Source of the DNA: Sphingomonas lacusdianchii
GTDB lineage: Bacteria > Pseudomonadota > Alphaproteobacteria > Sphingomonadales > Sphingomonadaceae
NCBI RefSeq assembly: GCF_022664395.1
Contig: NZ_JAKRET010000013.1
Span: forward strand, 1-64,000
Length of the DNA stretch: 64,000 nt
Direction: 5' to 3'
The notes beneath the pieces were generated by a model. That model searched no databases and had not been told where the DNA came from. It saw only the letters and a list, made by a program, of their open reading frames with translations. Below, piece by piece: positions 8,606-17,776 of this stretch. Made by a program: the position numbers and the translations under genes. The number at the start of each line of letters is the position of its first letter. The stretch's first letter is position 1.

Positions 8606-9927
8606 CCCAAGCCATCCCCTTCCCCGCCGACACGGCGGGTTCGACGCCGCCGATTTCGGCCGCCGCCAAGAAGTCGGCGTTCAAGTCGATCTTCATCGTC
8701 GCCAGCGGCAACTTCCTCGAAATGTTCGACTTCATGGTGTTCGGCTATTACGCCACCTACATCGCGAAGGCGTTTTTCCCGACCGGCAGCGAGTTCGCAT
8801 CACTGATGCTGACGCTGATGACCTTCGGCGCCGGATTCCTGATGCGGCCGGTCGGTGCGCTGGTGCTGGGTGCCTATATCGACCGGCACGGGCGGCGGCA
8901 GGGCTTGCTGCTGACGCTGGGGCTGATGGCGCTCGGCACGCTCGCCATCGCGGTGACGCCCACTTATGAACAGATCGGCCTCGCCGCGCCGATCATCATC
9001 CTGATCGGACGGCTGGTGCAGGGCCTGTCGGCGGGTGTCGAGGTCGGCGGCGTGTCGGTCTATCTGAACGAGATCGCGCCGCCCAACCGCAAGGGCTTCT
9101 TCACCTCGTGGCAGTCGGCCAGCCAGCAGGCGGCGGTGGTGTTCGCCGCGCTGATCGGCCTACTGGTGTCGACCAACCTGTCGCCCGACACGATGCAGGC
9201 ATGGGGCTGGCGCATCCCGTTCATCATCGGCTGCGTGATGATCCCGTTCCTGTTTGTCATCCGTCGCCACATGGAAGAGACCGAGGCGTTCCTGAACCGC
9301 AAGGAGCATCCGCAGCTCGGCCAGATCCTGCGGACCATCGGCGGCAACTGGGGCGTAGTGGTGCAGGGCACGCTGATGGCGGTGATGACCACCGTCTTCT
9401 TCTACATGATCACCGCCTATACCCCGACCTTCGGCAGCAAGGTGCTGTCGCTCAGCCCGGGCGAGAGCCTGTTCGTCACCGCCTGTGTCGGCATCACCAA
9501 CTTCGTGCTGCTGCCGGTGATGGGGGCGCTGTCGGACCGGGTCGGGCGTCGTCCGCTGCTGATCACCGCGACGGTGCTGGGCGCGGTGCTCGCCTATCCG
9601 CTGATGAGCTGGCTGGTCGCCTCGCCCAGCTTCGGGCGGCTGCTCGCGGTCGAACTGCTGCTCGCGGCGATCTATGCGACCTATAATGGTGCCTTCATCG
9701 TCTATCTGACCGAAGTCATCCCGGCGCATGTCCGCACCGTCGGCTTCAGCCTCGCCTACAGCCTTGCCACCGCGATCTTCGGCGGGTTCACCCCGGCGAT
9801 CAGCACCGCGCTGATCGGGGCGACCGGCGACAAGGCGATCCCCGGCGCATGGTGCGCCGCCGCCGCGATCCTGTCGCTCCTCGCGCTCTTGATCGGCAGT
9901 GCGCGGGCGCGGCGCAAGGCGGGGTGA
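8602..9927 (+). CDS. MFS transporter, citrate/tricarballylate-type H+ symporter (MHS family)
   Basis: A 441-residue, 12-helix major facilitator transporter. It shows the metabolite:H+ symporter signature near the start (ASGNFLEMFDFMVFGYYATY) and the loop 2-3 motif (GAYIDRHGRRQGLL), repeated in part as GALSDRVGRRPLL after helix 8. The closest known groups are citrate- and tricarballylate-proton symporters (CitA, TcuC). Its ATG overlaps the stop of the binding-protein gene (ATGA), implying translational coupling, and an anion-type porin follows 302 bases downstream. Together they look like a dedicated outer-membrane, periplasm and inner-membrane route for a tri- or dicarboxylate. Confidence 0.85.
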   Translation: MTQAIPFPADTAGSTPPISAAAKKSAFKSIFIVASGNFLEMFDFMVFGYYATYIAKAFFPTGSEFASLMLTLMTFGAGFLMRPVGALVLGAYIDRHGRRQGLLLTLGLMALGTLAIAVTPTYEQIGLAAPIIILIGRLVQGLSAGVEVGGVSVYLNEIAPPNRKGFFTSWQSASQQAAVVFAALIGLLVSTNLSPDTMQAWGWRIPFIIGCVMIPFLFVIRRHMEETEAFLNRKEHPQLGQILRTIGGNWGVVVQGTLMAVMTTVFFYMITAYTPTFGSKVLSLSPGESLFVTACVGITNFVLLPVMGALSDRVGRRPLLITATVLGAVLAYPLMSWLVASPSFGRLLAVELLLAAIYATYNGAFIVYLTEVIPAHVRTVGFSLAYSLATAIFGGFTPAISTALIGATGDKAIPGAWCAAAAILSLLALLIGSARARRKAG

Positions 9928-9934
9928 TTGGACG

Positions 9935-9964
9935 GACATATCCCGGCGGATGCCGGGATATGTC
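9935..9964. terminator. Strong hairpin after the MFS symporter gene
   Basis: A perfect 13-bp stem GACATATCCCGGC / GCCGGGATATGTC with the 4-base loop GGAT starts 7 bases after the stop codon. No T-run follows. It could end transcription or stabilise the upstream message, and it opens a 302-base gene-free stretch (9928-10229). Confidence 0.55.
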
Positions 9965-10045
9965 GGCGAGACGGACAGCGCCGGCATCGTCATTCCCGCA
10001 AGGGCGGGGCCGCTGCGAACGTCGCGTTTTTGAATGCAAGTTGGT

Positions 10046-10137
10046 CGTACCCCGGCGGAGGCCGGGGTCCAGTTGGCACGTCTTTTCAGAAATTTACGAA
10101 CGTCCCCCAACTGGGCCCCGGCCTTCGCCGGGGTACG
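10046..10137. repeat. REP-like inverted pair
   Basis: Two copies of a roughly 31-base palindromic unit in opposite orientation: CGTACCCCGG...CCGGGGTCCAGTTGG at 10046-10076 and its near-complement CCAACTGG...CCGGGGTACG at 10107-10137. Each unit is itself a hairpin (CCCCGGC/GCCGGGG). The same unit recurs at 38933-39025 and, diverged, at 41794-41823, so it is a dispersed BIME-like family. The rest of 9928-10229 contains only a further CCCGC-type palindrome near 9993-10008 and the porin RBS. Confidence 0.8.
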
Positions 10138-10229
10138 GGAACCTCGTTCCGCAGCGATACTGCGTCTGCCGGAACGACGATCCGAGACGAGGATGCACAA
10201 CCTCCATCCGCCCCATTCGGAGAAATCCC

Positions 10230-11681
10230 ATGTTTCGTGCCAGCCTGTTGGCCACGAGCCTGTTGATCGCCGCGCCGGCAGCGGCGCAGGACGCCGATGT
10301 CGCGACGCTGGCCCGGCTGGTCCGCGAACAGGCCGCCCGGATCGAACGCCTCGAAGCGCGGCTGGCCGCGGTTGAAGGCACCGCTGCCGCCGCGACCGAT
10401 GCGCCGCCGCCGCAGGTGGCGCAGACCACGCCACCGGTCCGCACCCCCGCCCCGCTCGGTCAGTCGCTGCCGTCCGACGCGCATCCGCCGTCGCTGGAGG
10501 CGCGGATGGCGCGGGTCGAGCGGGCACAGCGCGAAAATGCCCATGTCGACTGGTCGAAGGGCACACCCGAATTCGTCAGCGCCGATGGCGCGCTGAGCTT
10601 CCGTCCGCGCGGTCGCATCCTGATCGATGCCGGCACCACGACCGGCAGCGACGTCGCCAACCGCAACGTGACCGCCACGCAGGCGCGATCGCTCCGCCTC
10701 GGCATCGAGGGGACGTTCGGCAAGCATCTGTCCTATCTGCTCGAAGGCGATTTCGCCGATAACGAGGTGGCGATCAAATCGGCCTATCTCGCCTGGACCA
10801 CCGGGTTCCTGGGGGAGCAGGCGGAGTTCGCGCTGGGCAACCGGCTGAACGATCGCGGGCTGGACGGGTCGAGCGGCACGATCGCGGTCCCGTTCCTCGA
10901 ACGCAATGTCGTGGCGCAGGGGATCATCCCGGCGCGGGGCTTTTTCGGACTCGGCGCGGCGGCCCGCGTCTATGGCAAGGGGTGGCATGTCGGCGTGCAG
11001 CTGTCGGGGGACGATATCGCCAACCCCGGCACGGCGGGCGACGGGATGACCATCGCGGCGCGCGCGCACTGGAACCCGGTTCGCACCGACGACTGGCTGG
11101 TGCATCTGGGCCTGTGGGGCTTTCACGAACGGCTGGCGAGCGATGTCAGCCGTCCGACGCGCAGCATCGCCGTCGGCGGCTTCTACAACGACAATCTGCG
11201 GATCGCGCCGGGCAGCTTCCCCGGTCCGGTGTCGGGCGACGGCTATGGCGTCGAACTCGGCACCTTCCACCACTCGCTCTGGGCCTATGCCGAGGCGGGC
11301 AGCCGGCAATTGGCGAATCGCGCGGGCGACACCACCCATCAGAACGCATGGGCGGTGCAGGGCGGCTGGTTCCTGACCGGCGAGACGCCGCCCTATCTGA
11401 CGCGGGGCGGGGTGTGGAGCCGGCCGAAGGTGCTGCGTCCCTTCACCACCGGCGGCAGCGGTGCGGTCGAACTGGCCGCGCGATACGAGGAGCTGGACTA
11501 TAGCGACAATCCGACCGCCGGGCGCGGGACGGCATTGACGCTGGGCGTCAACTGGTACCTCAACAATTTCGTCCGGCTGCAGCTGAACGCGATCGACTGG
11601 CTGCTGGCCAACCCGGTCGCGGGCGCGATAGCGCGCGACCATGGCCGCAGCCTGATCGGACGGGCGCAAATCGCGTTCTGA
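10230..11681 (+). CDS. OprP/OprO-family porin
   Basis: A 483-residue outer-membrane porin. The signal peptide covers residues 1-21 (ending PAAAQ) and is followed by a short coiled-coil (VREQAARIERLEARLAAVEG, about 31-50) of the kind that forms the periplasmic stalk in OprP-like trimers. A beta-barrel with LSYLLEGDFADNEVAIKSAYLAW and a phosphate-selective-porin-like middle follows, ending in Phe (IGRAQIAF). The ATG at 10230 follows GGAGAAATCCC. Although the family is named for phosphate, many members in proteobacteria pass other anions. Its position after the binding protein and MFS symporter suggests it admits the same carboxylate. Confidence 0.85.
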   Translation: MFRASLLATSLLIAAPAAAQDADVATLARLVREQAARIERLEARLAAVEGTAAAATDAPPPQVAQTTPPVRTPAPLGQSLPSDAHPPSLEARMARVERAQRENAHVDWSKGTPEFVSADGALSFRPRGRILIDAGTTTGSDVANRNVTATQARSLRLGIEGTFGKHLSYLLEGDFADNEVAIKSAYLAWTTGFLGEQAEFALGNRLNDRGLDGSSGTIAVPFLERNVVAQGIIPARGFFGLGAAARVYGKGWHVGVQLSGDDIANPGTAGDGMTIAARAHWNPVRTDDWLVHLGLWGFHERLASDVSRPTRSIAVGGFYNDNLRIAPGSFPGPVSGDGYGVELGTFHHSLWAYAEAGSRQLANRAGDTTHQNAWAVQGGWFLTGETPPYLTRGGVWSRPKVLRPFTTGGSGAVELAARYEELDYSDNPTAGRGTALTLGVNWYLNNFVRLQLNAIDWLLANPVAGAIARDHGRSLIGRAQIAF

Positions 11682-11692
11682 TGCGTTAATGG

Positions 11693-13207
11693 TTGCAGTG
11701 CAGCAACGAGTGGGACGGCATGGGGTCGCGACGCGGTAGATTGGCGACGACGATGGCGGATGCGGGCGACGGCGTCCCGCCGGGCAGCGGCATGCCGGAC
11801 GTCACCGATGCCCGGCCGGCAGCGGCGCGCGGCTATCGCGTGATCGCGCTGGTCGTCGCATCGGCGCTGTTCATGCAGCAACTCGATGGCACGGTGCTGA
11901 CCATCGCGCTGCCGACGATGGCGCGCGACCTGGGCGTGCCCGCCACCAATCTCAGCCTTGCGCTGACCAGCTATCTGCTGTCGCTGGCGCTGTTCATTCC
12001 GGCGAGCGGGACGCTGGCCGACCGGTTCGGGTCGCGGACGATCTTTTGCGGTGCGATCGGCGTGTTCCTGCTCGGGTCGATCCTGTGCGCACAGGCGGGG
12101 TCGCTGTGGATGCTGGTCGCGGCGCGCTTCCTGCAGGGCATCGGCGGGGCGATGATGGTGCCGGTCGGGCGGCTGGTCCTGCTGCGCAGCGTGCGACGCG
12201 AGGACATGGTGCAGGCGCTGTCATGGCTGGTCATGCCCGCATTGGTCGGGCCGATCCTCGGGCCGCCGCTGGGCGGGTTGATCGTGACGTGGCTCGACTG
12301 GCGCTGGATCTTCTATCTCAACATTCCGATCGGCATCGCCGGCATCCTCGGCGCGCTGACCCTGATCCCCGACATTCGCGGCGACGGGCCGCAGCGGTTC
12401 GACACAAGCGGGTTCGTCCTGTCGGGGATCGCGCTGGGCTGCCTGTTGTTCGGGTTCGAACTGTCGAGCCGGGCGGGGACCGGCTGGATCGCGCTGGCGC
12501 TGGTCGGCACCGGGCTGGCCGCCGGATACGCCTATATCCGCCATGCGCGGCGCGCCACCGACCCGATCCTCGACCTGCGGTTGATGCAGGTGCCGACCTT
12601 TCGCCTGTCGGTGATCGGCGGGTCGCTGACGCGGATCACCCAGGGGGCGCAGCCGTTCCTGCTGCCGCTGATGTTCCAGATCGGGTTCGGCCTGTCGGCG
12701 GCGACGACCGGCACGATCACCATGGCGACCGCGATCGGCGCGCTGGCGATGAAGGCGCTGGCGCCGCGCGTGCTGCGCCGGTTCGGCTTTCGCCGCAGCC
12801 TGATCGTATCGGGGCTGGTGAGCAGCCTCGGCTATGCCACCTGCGCGTTGTTCCGGCCCGACTGGCCGGTCGCGGCGATTATCGGCGTGCTCGCTTTGTC
12901 CGGCTTCTTCACCTCGTTCCAGTTCACCGGCTACAACGCCATCGCCTATGCCGAGGTCGCGGACGGGCGGATGAGCGCGGCGGCCAGCTTCTATGCGACG
13001 TTCCAGCAGTTGATGCTGTCGCTCGGCATCTGCGTCGCGGCGACGGTGCTGGAAGTCGGCACGCTGGCCGGCGGCGGGGGCGCGCCGACCCTGACGGTCT
13101 TCTCGACGGCGTTCGCGGTCGTATCCGCGATCTCGGCCGCGGCGTTCTTCTGGAACCGGCAATTCGCGACCGACGCCGGCGACACGATGAGCGGCCATCG
13201 CCCGTAA
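11693..13207 (+). CDS. MFS multidrug efflux transporter, DHA2 (EmrB/QacA) type
   Basis: A 504-residue MFS exporter. After a roughly 45-residue polar N-terminus come helix 1 with the DHA2-typical LDGTVLTIALPTMARDLG and motif A in loop 2-3 (SGTLADRFGSRTIFCGA). Helix 5 carries the antiporter motif C form MPALVGPILGPPLGGLI. It probably exports toxic compounds or metabolites by proton antiport. The gene starts 11 bases after the porin stop, so co-transcription is possible. No membrane fusion partner is adjacent; the EmrA/HlyD-type gene at the right end of the window is about 50 kb away and not obviously linked. Confidence 0.85.
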   Translation: MQCSNEWDGMGSRRGRLATTMADAGDGVPPGSGMPDVTDARPAAARGYRVIALVVASALFMQQLDGTVLTIALPTMARDLGVPATNLSLALTSYLLSLALFIPASGTLADRFGSRTIFCGAIGVFLLGSILCAQAGSLWMLVAARFLQGIGGAMMVPVGRLVLLRSVRREDMVQALSWLVMPALVGPILGPPLGGLIVTWLDWRWIFYLNIPIGIAGILGALTLIPDIRGDGPQRFDTSGFVLSGIALGCLLFGFELSSRAGTGWIALALVGTGLAAGYAYIRHARRATDPILDLRLMQVPTFRLSVIGGSLTRITQGAQPFLLPLMFQIGFGLSAATTGTITMATAIGALAMKALAPRVLRRFGFRRSLIVSGLVSSLGYATCALFRPDWPVAAIIGVLALSGFFTSFQFTGYNAIAYAEVADGRMSAAASFYATFQQLMLSLGICVAATVLEVGTLAGGGGAPTLTVFSTAFAVVSAISAAAFFWNRQFATDAGDTMSGHRP

Positions 13208-13217
13208 GGGCCGATGC

Positions 13218-15335
13218 CTATCCGGCGACGCCCAGCTGCGACAGCATGAACGCTTGCCATTCGGCCTTCTGGCGAAGGCGTTCGAACCGGCCGGACTTGC
13301 CGCCATGCCCCGCTTCCATGTCGATGCGGAACAGCAGCGGGTTGGCGTCGGTCTTGCGCTCGCGCAGCCTCGCCACCCATTTGGCGGGTTCGTAATATTG
13401 CACCTGGCTGTCCCACAGCCCGGTGCCGACATAGAGCGCCGGATACGCCTGTGCCGCGACATTGTCGTAGGGCGAGTAGCTCAGCATATAGTCGTAATAG
13501 GGCTTGTCTGCCGGGTTGCCCCATTCGTCATATTCGAAGGTCGTCAGCGGGATCGACGCGTCGAGCATCGTCGTGACGACGTCGACAAAGGGGACCTGCG
13601 CGACCATCACCTTGTAATCCTGCGGCGCCATGTTGGCGACCGCGCCCATCAGCAGGCCGCCGGCGCTGCCCCCCATCGCGGCGACGCGCCCCGGGGCGGC
13701 ATATTTCTGCGCGACCAGATAGCGGGTGACATCGATGAAATCGGTGAAGCTGTTCTTCTTCTTGAGCAGATGGCCGTCGTCATACCAGCGGCGACCCATT
13801 TCCTGACCGCCGCGGATATGGGCGATGGCATAGATCACGCCGCGATCGAGCAGCCCGATCTGGCCCGGATCGACCGACGGATCGGTCGAATAGCCGTAGC
13901 TGCCATAGGCATATTGGAACAGCGGCGCGGTGCCGTCGCGCTTCAGGCCCTTGCGATAGACGAGCGAGACGGGAATGCGCGTCCCGTCGCGGGCCGGCGC
14001 CCATAGCCGTTCGGTGACGTAGTTCGACGGATCATAGCCCGGTACCGGCGTCACCTTCAGCGTCCGGCGCTCGCCGGTCCGCGCGTTGATCTCGAAGGTC
14101 GTCGTCGGCGTCACCAGCGAACTGTAGGTGTAGCGGACCCAGGGCGTATCCGGCTCCTCGTTCGTCGACAGGCCCATGCGATAGGCGGGTTCGCCCGCCT
14201 GTACGGGCACCGAGCGGCCGCTATCGGTCAGCAGGCGGATCATGCGGTTGCCGCCCGCGCGCTGGTCGATCGCGACGAAGCCGGAGAACGGCTTGAAATC
14301 CTCGATGAACACCGTGTCGCTGGCCGGCACCAGATCGCGCCACGCAGCGACGCCGCTTGCCGCATCCCGGTCGGCAAGCGTCACCAGCTTGTAGTTCAGC
14401 GCATCGCGGTTGGTCCGGATGATCCAGCGCTCGCCCAGATGGTCCGCAGCGTAGCGGAACTCGCGCCGGCGGGGCGCGATCACGGTGAATGCGTCCGGCC
14501 GGGTCGCGGGCGCGCAACGCTGTTCGTCGCTGACCGTGCTCTGGACGGCGATGCAGACATAGCGATCGTCGGTGGTCCGGCCGATCGTCATCTGGAAGGT
14601 GTCGTCCTTCTCCTCGTACAGCATGCGGTCGGCGCTGACCGGGGTGCCGAGGGCATGCGCCATCACCCGGTAGCCGCGAAGCGTCACCGGGTCCTTCGCG
14701 ATATACAGGATCGTGCGGTTGTCGCCGGCCCAGACGATATTGGGTTCGATGTTCGAAACGGTATCGGCAAGGACCCGGCCGGTCGCGATATCCTTTACCT
14801 TCAGCACATATTGCCGCCGCCCGACCGTATCTTCGGCCCAGGCGACCATCCGGTTGTCGGGACTGACCGACCAGTTCGACAGCGCGAAGAAATTATGCCC
14901 CTTCGCCATGGCGGGCTGATCGAACAGCACCGCCGGGGCGGCGGTCGCGCTGCCCCGGCGCCGTTCGATCACCGGATAGTCGGCACCGGTCGCGAAACGC
15001 GACGCATACCAATAGCCGTTCTTCAGGAACGGGACGCTGCTGTCGTCCTGTTTGATATGCGCGACGGCCTCTTCGTAGAGTTTCGTCTGGAGCGGCTTGA
15101 GCGCGGCCAGTTGCGCGTCGGCATAGGCGTTCTCGGCCGCCAGATAGGCCAGCATGTCCGGCCGCTTGCGGCTGTCGTCGCGCAGCCAGTAATATTCATC
15201 CTCCCGCGTACCGTTCGGCGAGGTCACCTGATACGGTTTCTTCGCGGCGACCGGCCCGCGCGGCCCCGCCCCTTGCGCGAACACCGGAACCGCCAGCGAC
15301 ACCAGCATCGTCGCCGTCACCCACCGCATTCTCAT
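13218..15335 (-). CDS. S9-family prolyl oligopeptidase (oligopeptidase B-like), exported
   Basis: A 705-residue serine peptidase. A signal peptide at residues 1-21 (MRMRW...VFAQ) supports the ATG at 15335 over an upstream one. The N-terminal beta-propeller includes the oligopeptidase B hallmark DDSRKRPDMLAYLAAENAY. The C-terminal alpha/beta-hydrolase holds the triad Ser557 (GGSAGG), Asp642 (GLWDSQV) and His677 (AGHGGKSGR). Family members cleave after basic residues in short peptides. The export signal points to periplasmic peptide trimming. A second exported oligopeptide-degrading enzyme follows upstream on the same strand, 104 bases away. Confidence 0.9.
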   Translation of the reverse strand: MRMRWVTATMLVSLAVPVFAQGAGPRGPVAAKKPYQVTSPNGTREDEYYWLRDDSRKRPDMLAYLAAENAYADAQLAALKPLQTKLYEEAVAHIKQDDSSVPFLKNGYWYASRFATGADYPVIERRRGSATAAPAVLFDQPAMAKGHNFFALSNWSVSPDNRMVAWAEDTVGRRQYVLKVKDIATGRVLADTVSNIEPNIVWAGDNRTILYIAKDPVTLRGYRVMAHALGTPVSADRMLYEEKDDTFQMTIGRTTDDRYVCIAVQSTVSDEQRCAPATRPDAFTVIAPRRREFRYAADHLGERWIIRTNRDALNYKLVTLADRDAASGVAAWRDLVPASDTVFIEDFKPFSGFVAIDQRAGGNRMIRLLTDSGRSVPVQAGEPAYRMGLSTNEEPDTPWVRYTYSSLVTPTTTFEINARTGERRTLKVTPVPGYDPSNYVTERLWAPARDGTRIPVSLVYRKGLKRDGTAPLFQYAYGSYGYSTDPSVDPGQIGLLDRGVIYAIAHIRGGQEMGRRWYDDGHLLKKKNSFTDFIDVTRYLVAQKYAAPGRVAAMGGSAGGLLMGAVANMAPQDYKVMVAQVPFVDVVTTMLDASIPLTTFEYDEWGNPADKPYYDYMLSYSPYDNVAAQAYPALYVGTGLWDSQVQYYEPAKWVARLRERKTDANPLLFRIDMEAGHGGKSGRFERLRQKAEWQAFMLSQLGVAG

Positions 15336-15439
15336 GGCCCTGCCCCCGAAGCATCGTCGCGCGAGAGGATGACCGGGCCGGGCGAGCAACGCAAGGGCGC
15401 CCGATCCGGTGGCCGGGCACCGGATCGGGCGGGCATCGG

Positions 15440-17599
15440 CTATTTCGCGACCGTTGCCGCCCCGTCGGTCGCGATGCGCGATCCGTCGGCGTTGAGGCCG
15501 AGGTCGCGCAGCAGCGGGCCGACCTGCGGATCGGCGCCGTTGAAGTTGCGGAACATGGTCGCGTAATCCTCGGTATGGCCCTTGGACAGGATCAGGTCGC
15601 GGAAGCGCTGGCCATTGGCGCGGGTCAGGCCGCCATGCCGTCCGAACCAGTCGAACGCGTTCGCGCTGAGCATCTTGGTCCAGCTATAGGCGTAATAGCC
15701 CGCCGCATAGCCATTGCCCCAAATGTGCAGGAAATAGGTCGAGCGATAGCGCGGGGGCACGTCGGCAATGTCCAGCCCGGTCGCGGCCAGCGCCTTCGCC
15801 TCGAACGCATCGGCATTCTGCACCCCGTCCGCGGCGGTCAGCGAATGCCAGCTCATGTCCATTTCGGCAGCGGCCAGCGCCTCGCCGAACGAATAGCCCG
15901 AATTGAACGTGCCGGCGCGCTTGATCTTGTCGATCAGGGTCTGCGGAATGACCTGTCCGGTGCGGTAATGCACCGCGTAATGCGGCAGGATCTTGGGATC
16001 GAGCGCCCAATGTTCGTTGAACTGCGACGGAAACTCGACGAAGTCGCGCGCGGTGTTGGTGCCCGAAATGCTCGGATAGGTCTGGTTGGCGAACAGGCCG
16101 TGCAGCGCATGGCCGAATTCGTGGAACATGGTCGTCACGTCGTCGAAGCTGATCAGCGCGGGCTGTCCGGCGGCGGGTTTGGTGAAGTTGGCGACGTTGT
16201 AGATGACCGGCTTCGTGCCGAGCAGCTTCGACTGGTTGACGAAGTTCGACATCCACGCGCCGCCATTCTTGTTGTCGCGTTTCCACAGGTCGAAATACAT
16301 CAGCCCGACGGGCGTGCCGTTCGCCTCCAGCACCTCATAGACGCTGATATCGGGATGATAGACCGGAATGTCGGTCCGCAGCTTGAACGTCACGCCGTAA
16401 AGCTGGTTGGCGGCATAGAACACGCCGTCGGTCAGCACCTTGTCGATTTCGAAATAGGGCTTCAGTTCGTCCTGGTTGAGGTCGTAGCGCGCCTTGCGGA
16501 CCTGTTCGGAATAATAGTCCCAGTCCCATGGCTTGAGCTGGAAATCGCCGCCGGTCGCGGCGATCTGTGCCTGCAACTCGGCCGCCTCGCGCCGCTGTTC
16601 GGCGGCGACCGGCGTGCCAAGGCGCTGCATGAAGCCCAAAGCGGTCTGGGGGTTCTGCGCCATCTGGTCCTGCAGCACGTAATCGGCCCAGGTCTTGAAA
16701 CCGAGCAGCTTCGCCTTTTGCGCACGCAGCGCCGCGATCTGCACGATCGTCGCGCGGGTGTCGTTGGCATCGCCCTTCGCCGCGCGGGTCCAGCTGGCGT
16801 TGAACAGCGCCTCGCGCGTCGCCCGGTTCTTCAGCGTCGCCAGTTCGGGTTGCTGCGTCGTATTCTGCAACGTCAGCACATATTTGCCGGCCAGCCCGCG
16901 CGCCTTCGCCGCATCGGCCGCCGCGGCGATCTCACCCTCCGACAGTCCGTCGAGCTTCGCGCGGTCGTCGACCACCAGCGCGCCGGCCTTCGCCGCGGCG
17001 AGCAGCTTCTGCTGGAACGCGGTCTCCAGCGTCGAGAGTTGCGCGTTATAGCCGCTCAGCGTCTTCTTGTCGGCAGGCGACAGCAGCGCGCCGGCGCGGA
17101 CCATGCCTTGATAGGTGAGCGTCAGCACCTGCAATTGTTCGGCGTTCAAGCCCAGCGACTGGCGCCGATCGTACAGCGTCCGCACCCGCGCGAACAGGGC
17201 GGGGTCGAGGTTGATCGCGTCCTGATGCGCGGCGAATTCGGGGGCGAGTTCGGCCTGCGTTCGTTGCAGCGTGTCGTCGGTATTGGCACCGACCACTCCG
17301 TAAAAGGCGAGGCTGGCACGTTCGAGCAGCCGGCCCGACCGTTCCATCGCCGCGATCGTGTTGTCGAAGGTCGGCGCGCTGCGGGCGCGGGTGATCGCGG
17401 CGATCTCCGCGCGTTGTTCGGCCATGCCCGCACGGATTGCCGGGCCGTAATCGCCGCTCTTGATCCGGTCGAACGGCGGCGCCTGGAACGGCAGCGTGCT
17501 CGTGCGCGCGAAGGGGTTGGTCGCGGGCAGCGGCGCGGCGATGGCGGTGGTCGACAGCATCAGGATCGTGGCGGCGGCGGTAACGGGAAACAGGCGCAT
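15440..17599 (-). CDS. dcp: M3-family peptidyl-dipeptidase (Dcp-like), exported
   Basis: A 719-residue zinc metallopeptidase. The zinc site is His493-Glu494-x-x-His497 (HEFGHAL) with the third ligand Glu522 in FVEFPSQ; the substrate-binding C-terminus HIWGNGYAAGYYAYSW is typical of Dcp. A signal peptide (residues 1-21, ending AIAA) supports the start at 17599. Dcp removes C-terminal dipeptides from oligopeptides. It lies upstream of the S9 peptidase on the same strand, so the two may form a peptide-degradation unit in the periplasm. E. coli Dcp is described as cytoplasmic or periplasmic; here the signal favours export. Confidence 0.9.
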   Translation of the reverse strand: MRLFPVTAAATILMLSTTAIAAPLPATNPFARTSTLPFQAPPFDRIKSGDYGPAIRAGMAEQRAEIAAITRARSAPTFDNTIAAMERSGRLLERASLAFYGVVGANTDDTLQRTQAELAPEFAAHQDAINLDPALFARVRTLYDRRQSLGLNAEQLQVLTLTYQGMVRAGALLSPADKKTLSGYNAQLSTLETAFQQKLLAAAKAGALVVDDRAKLDGLSEGEIAAAADAAKARGLAGKYVLTLQNTTQQPELATLKNRATREALFNASWTRAAKGDANDTRATIVQIAALRAQKAKLLGFKTWADYVLQDQMAQNPQTALGFMQRLGTPVAAEQRREAAELQAQIAATGGDFQLKPWDWDYYSEQVRKARYDLNQDELKPYFEIDKVLTDGVFYAANQLYGVTFKLRTDIPVYHPDISVYEVLEANGTPVGLMYFDLWKRDNKNGGAWMSNFVNQSKLLGTKPVIYNVANFTKPAAGQPALISFDDVTTMFHEFGHALHGLFANQTYPSISGTNTARDFVEFPSQFNEHWALDPKILPHYAVHYRTGQVIPQTLIDKIKRAGTFNSGYSFGEALAAAEMDMSWHSLTAADGVQNADAFEAKALAATGLDIADVPPRYRSTYFLHIWGNGYAAGYYAYSWTKMLSANAFDWFGRHGGLTRANGQRFRDLILSKGHTEDYATMFRNFNGADPQVGPLLRDLGLNADGSRIATDGAATVAK

Positions 17600-17776
17600 G
17601 ACGGCTCCGTCGGTACAGGGATGGCGACGGTGTCGCACCGCCGGCGCCGTCCCGCAATGCCCGCCGACATGCGAAGCCGGCCGCATCGCGTGGCGGTGCG
17701 TGCTTGTCATCGGGTTCACAACCGCTAAGCCATCGGCAACGTGGCGAAAACGCCGGTCGATAGGTAGGAGAGCACC

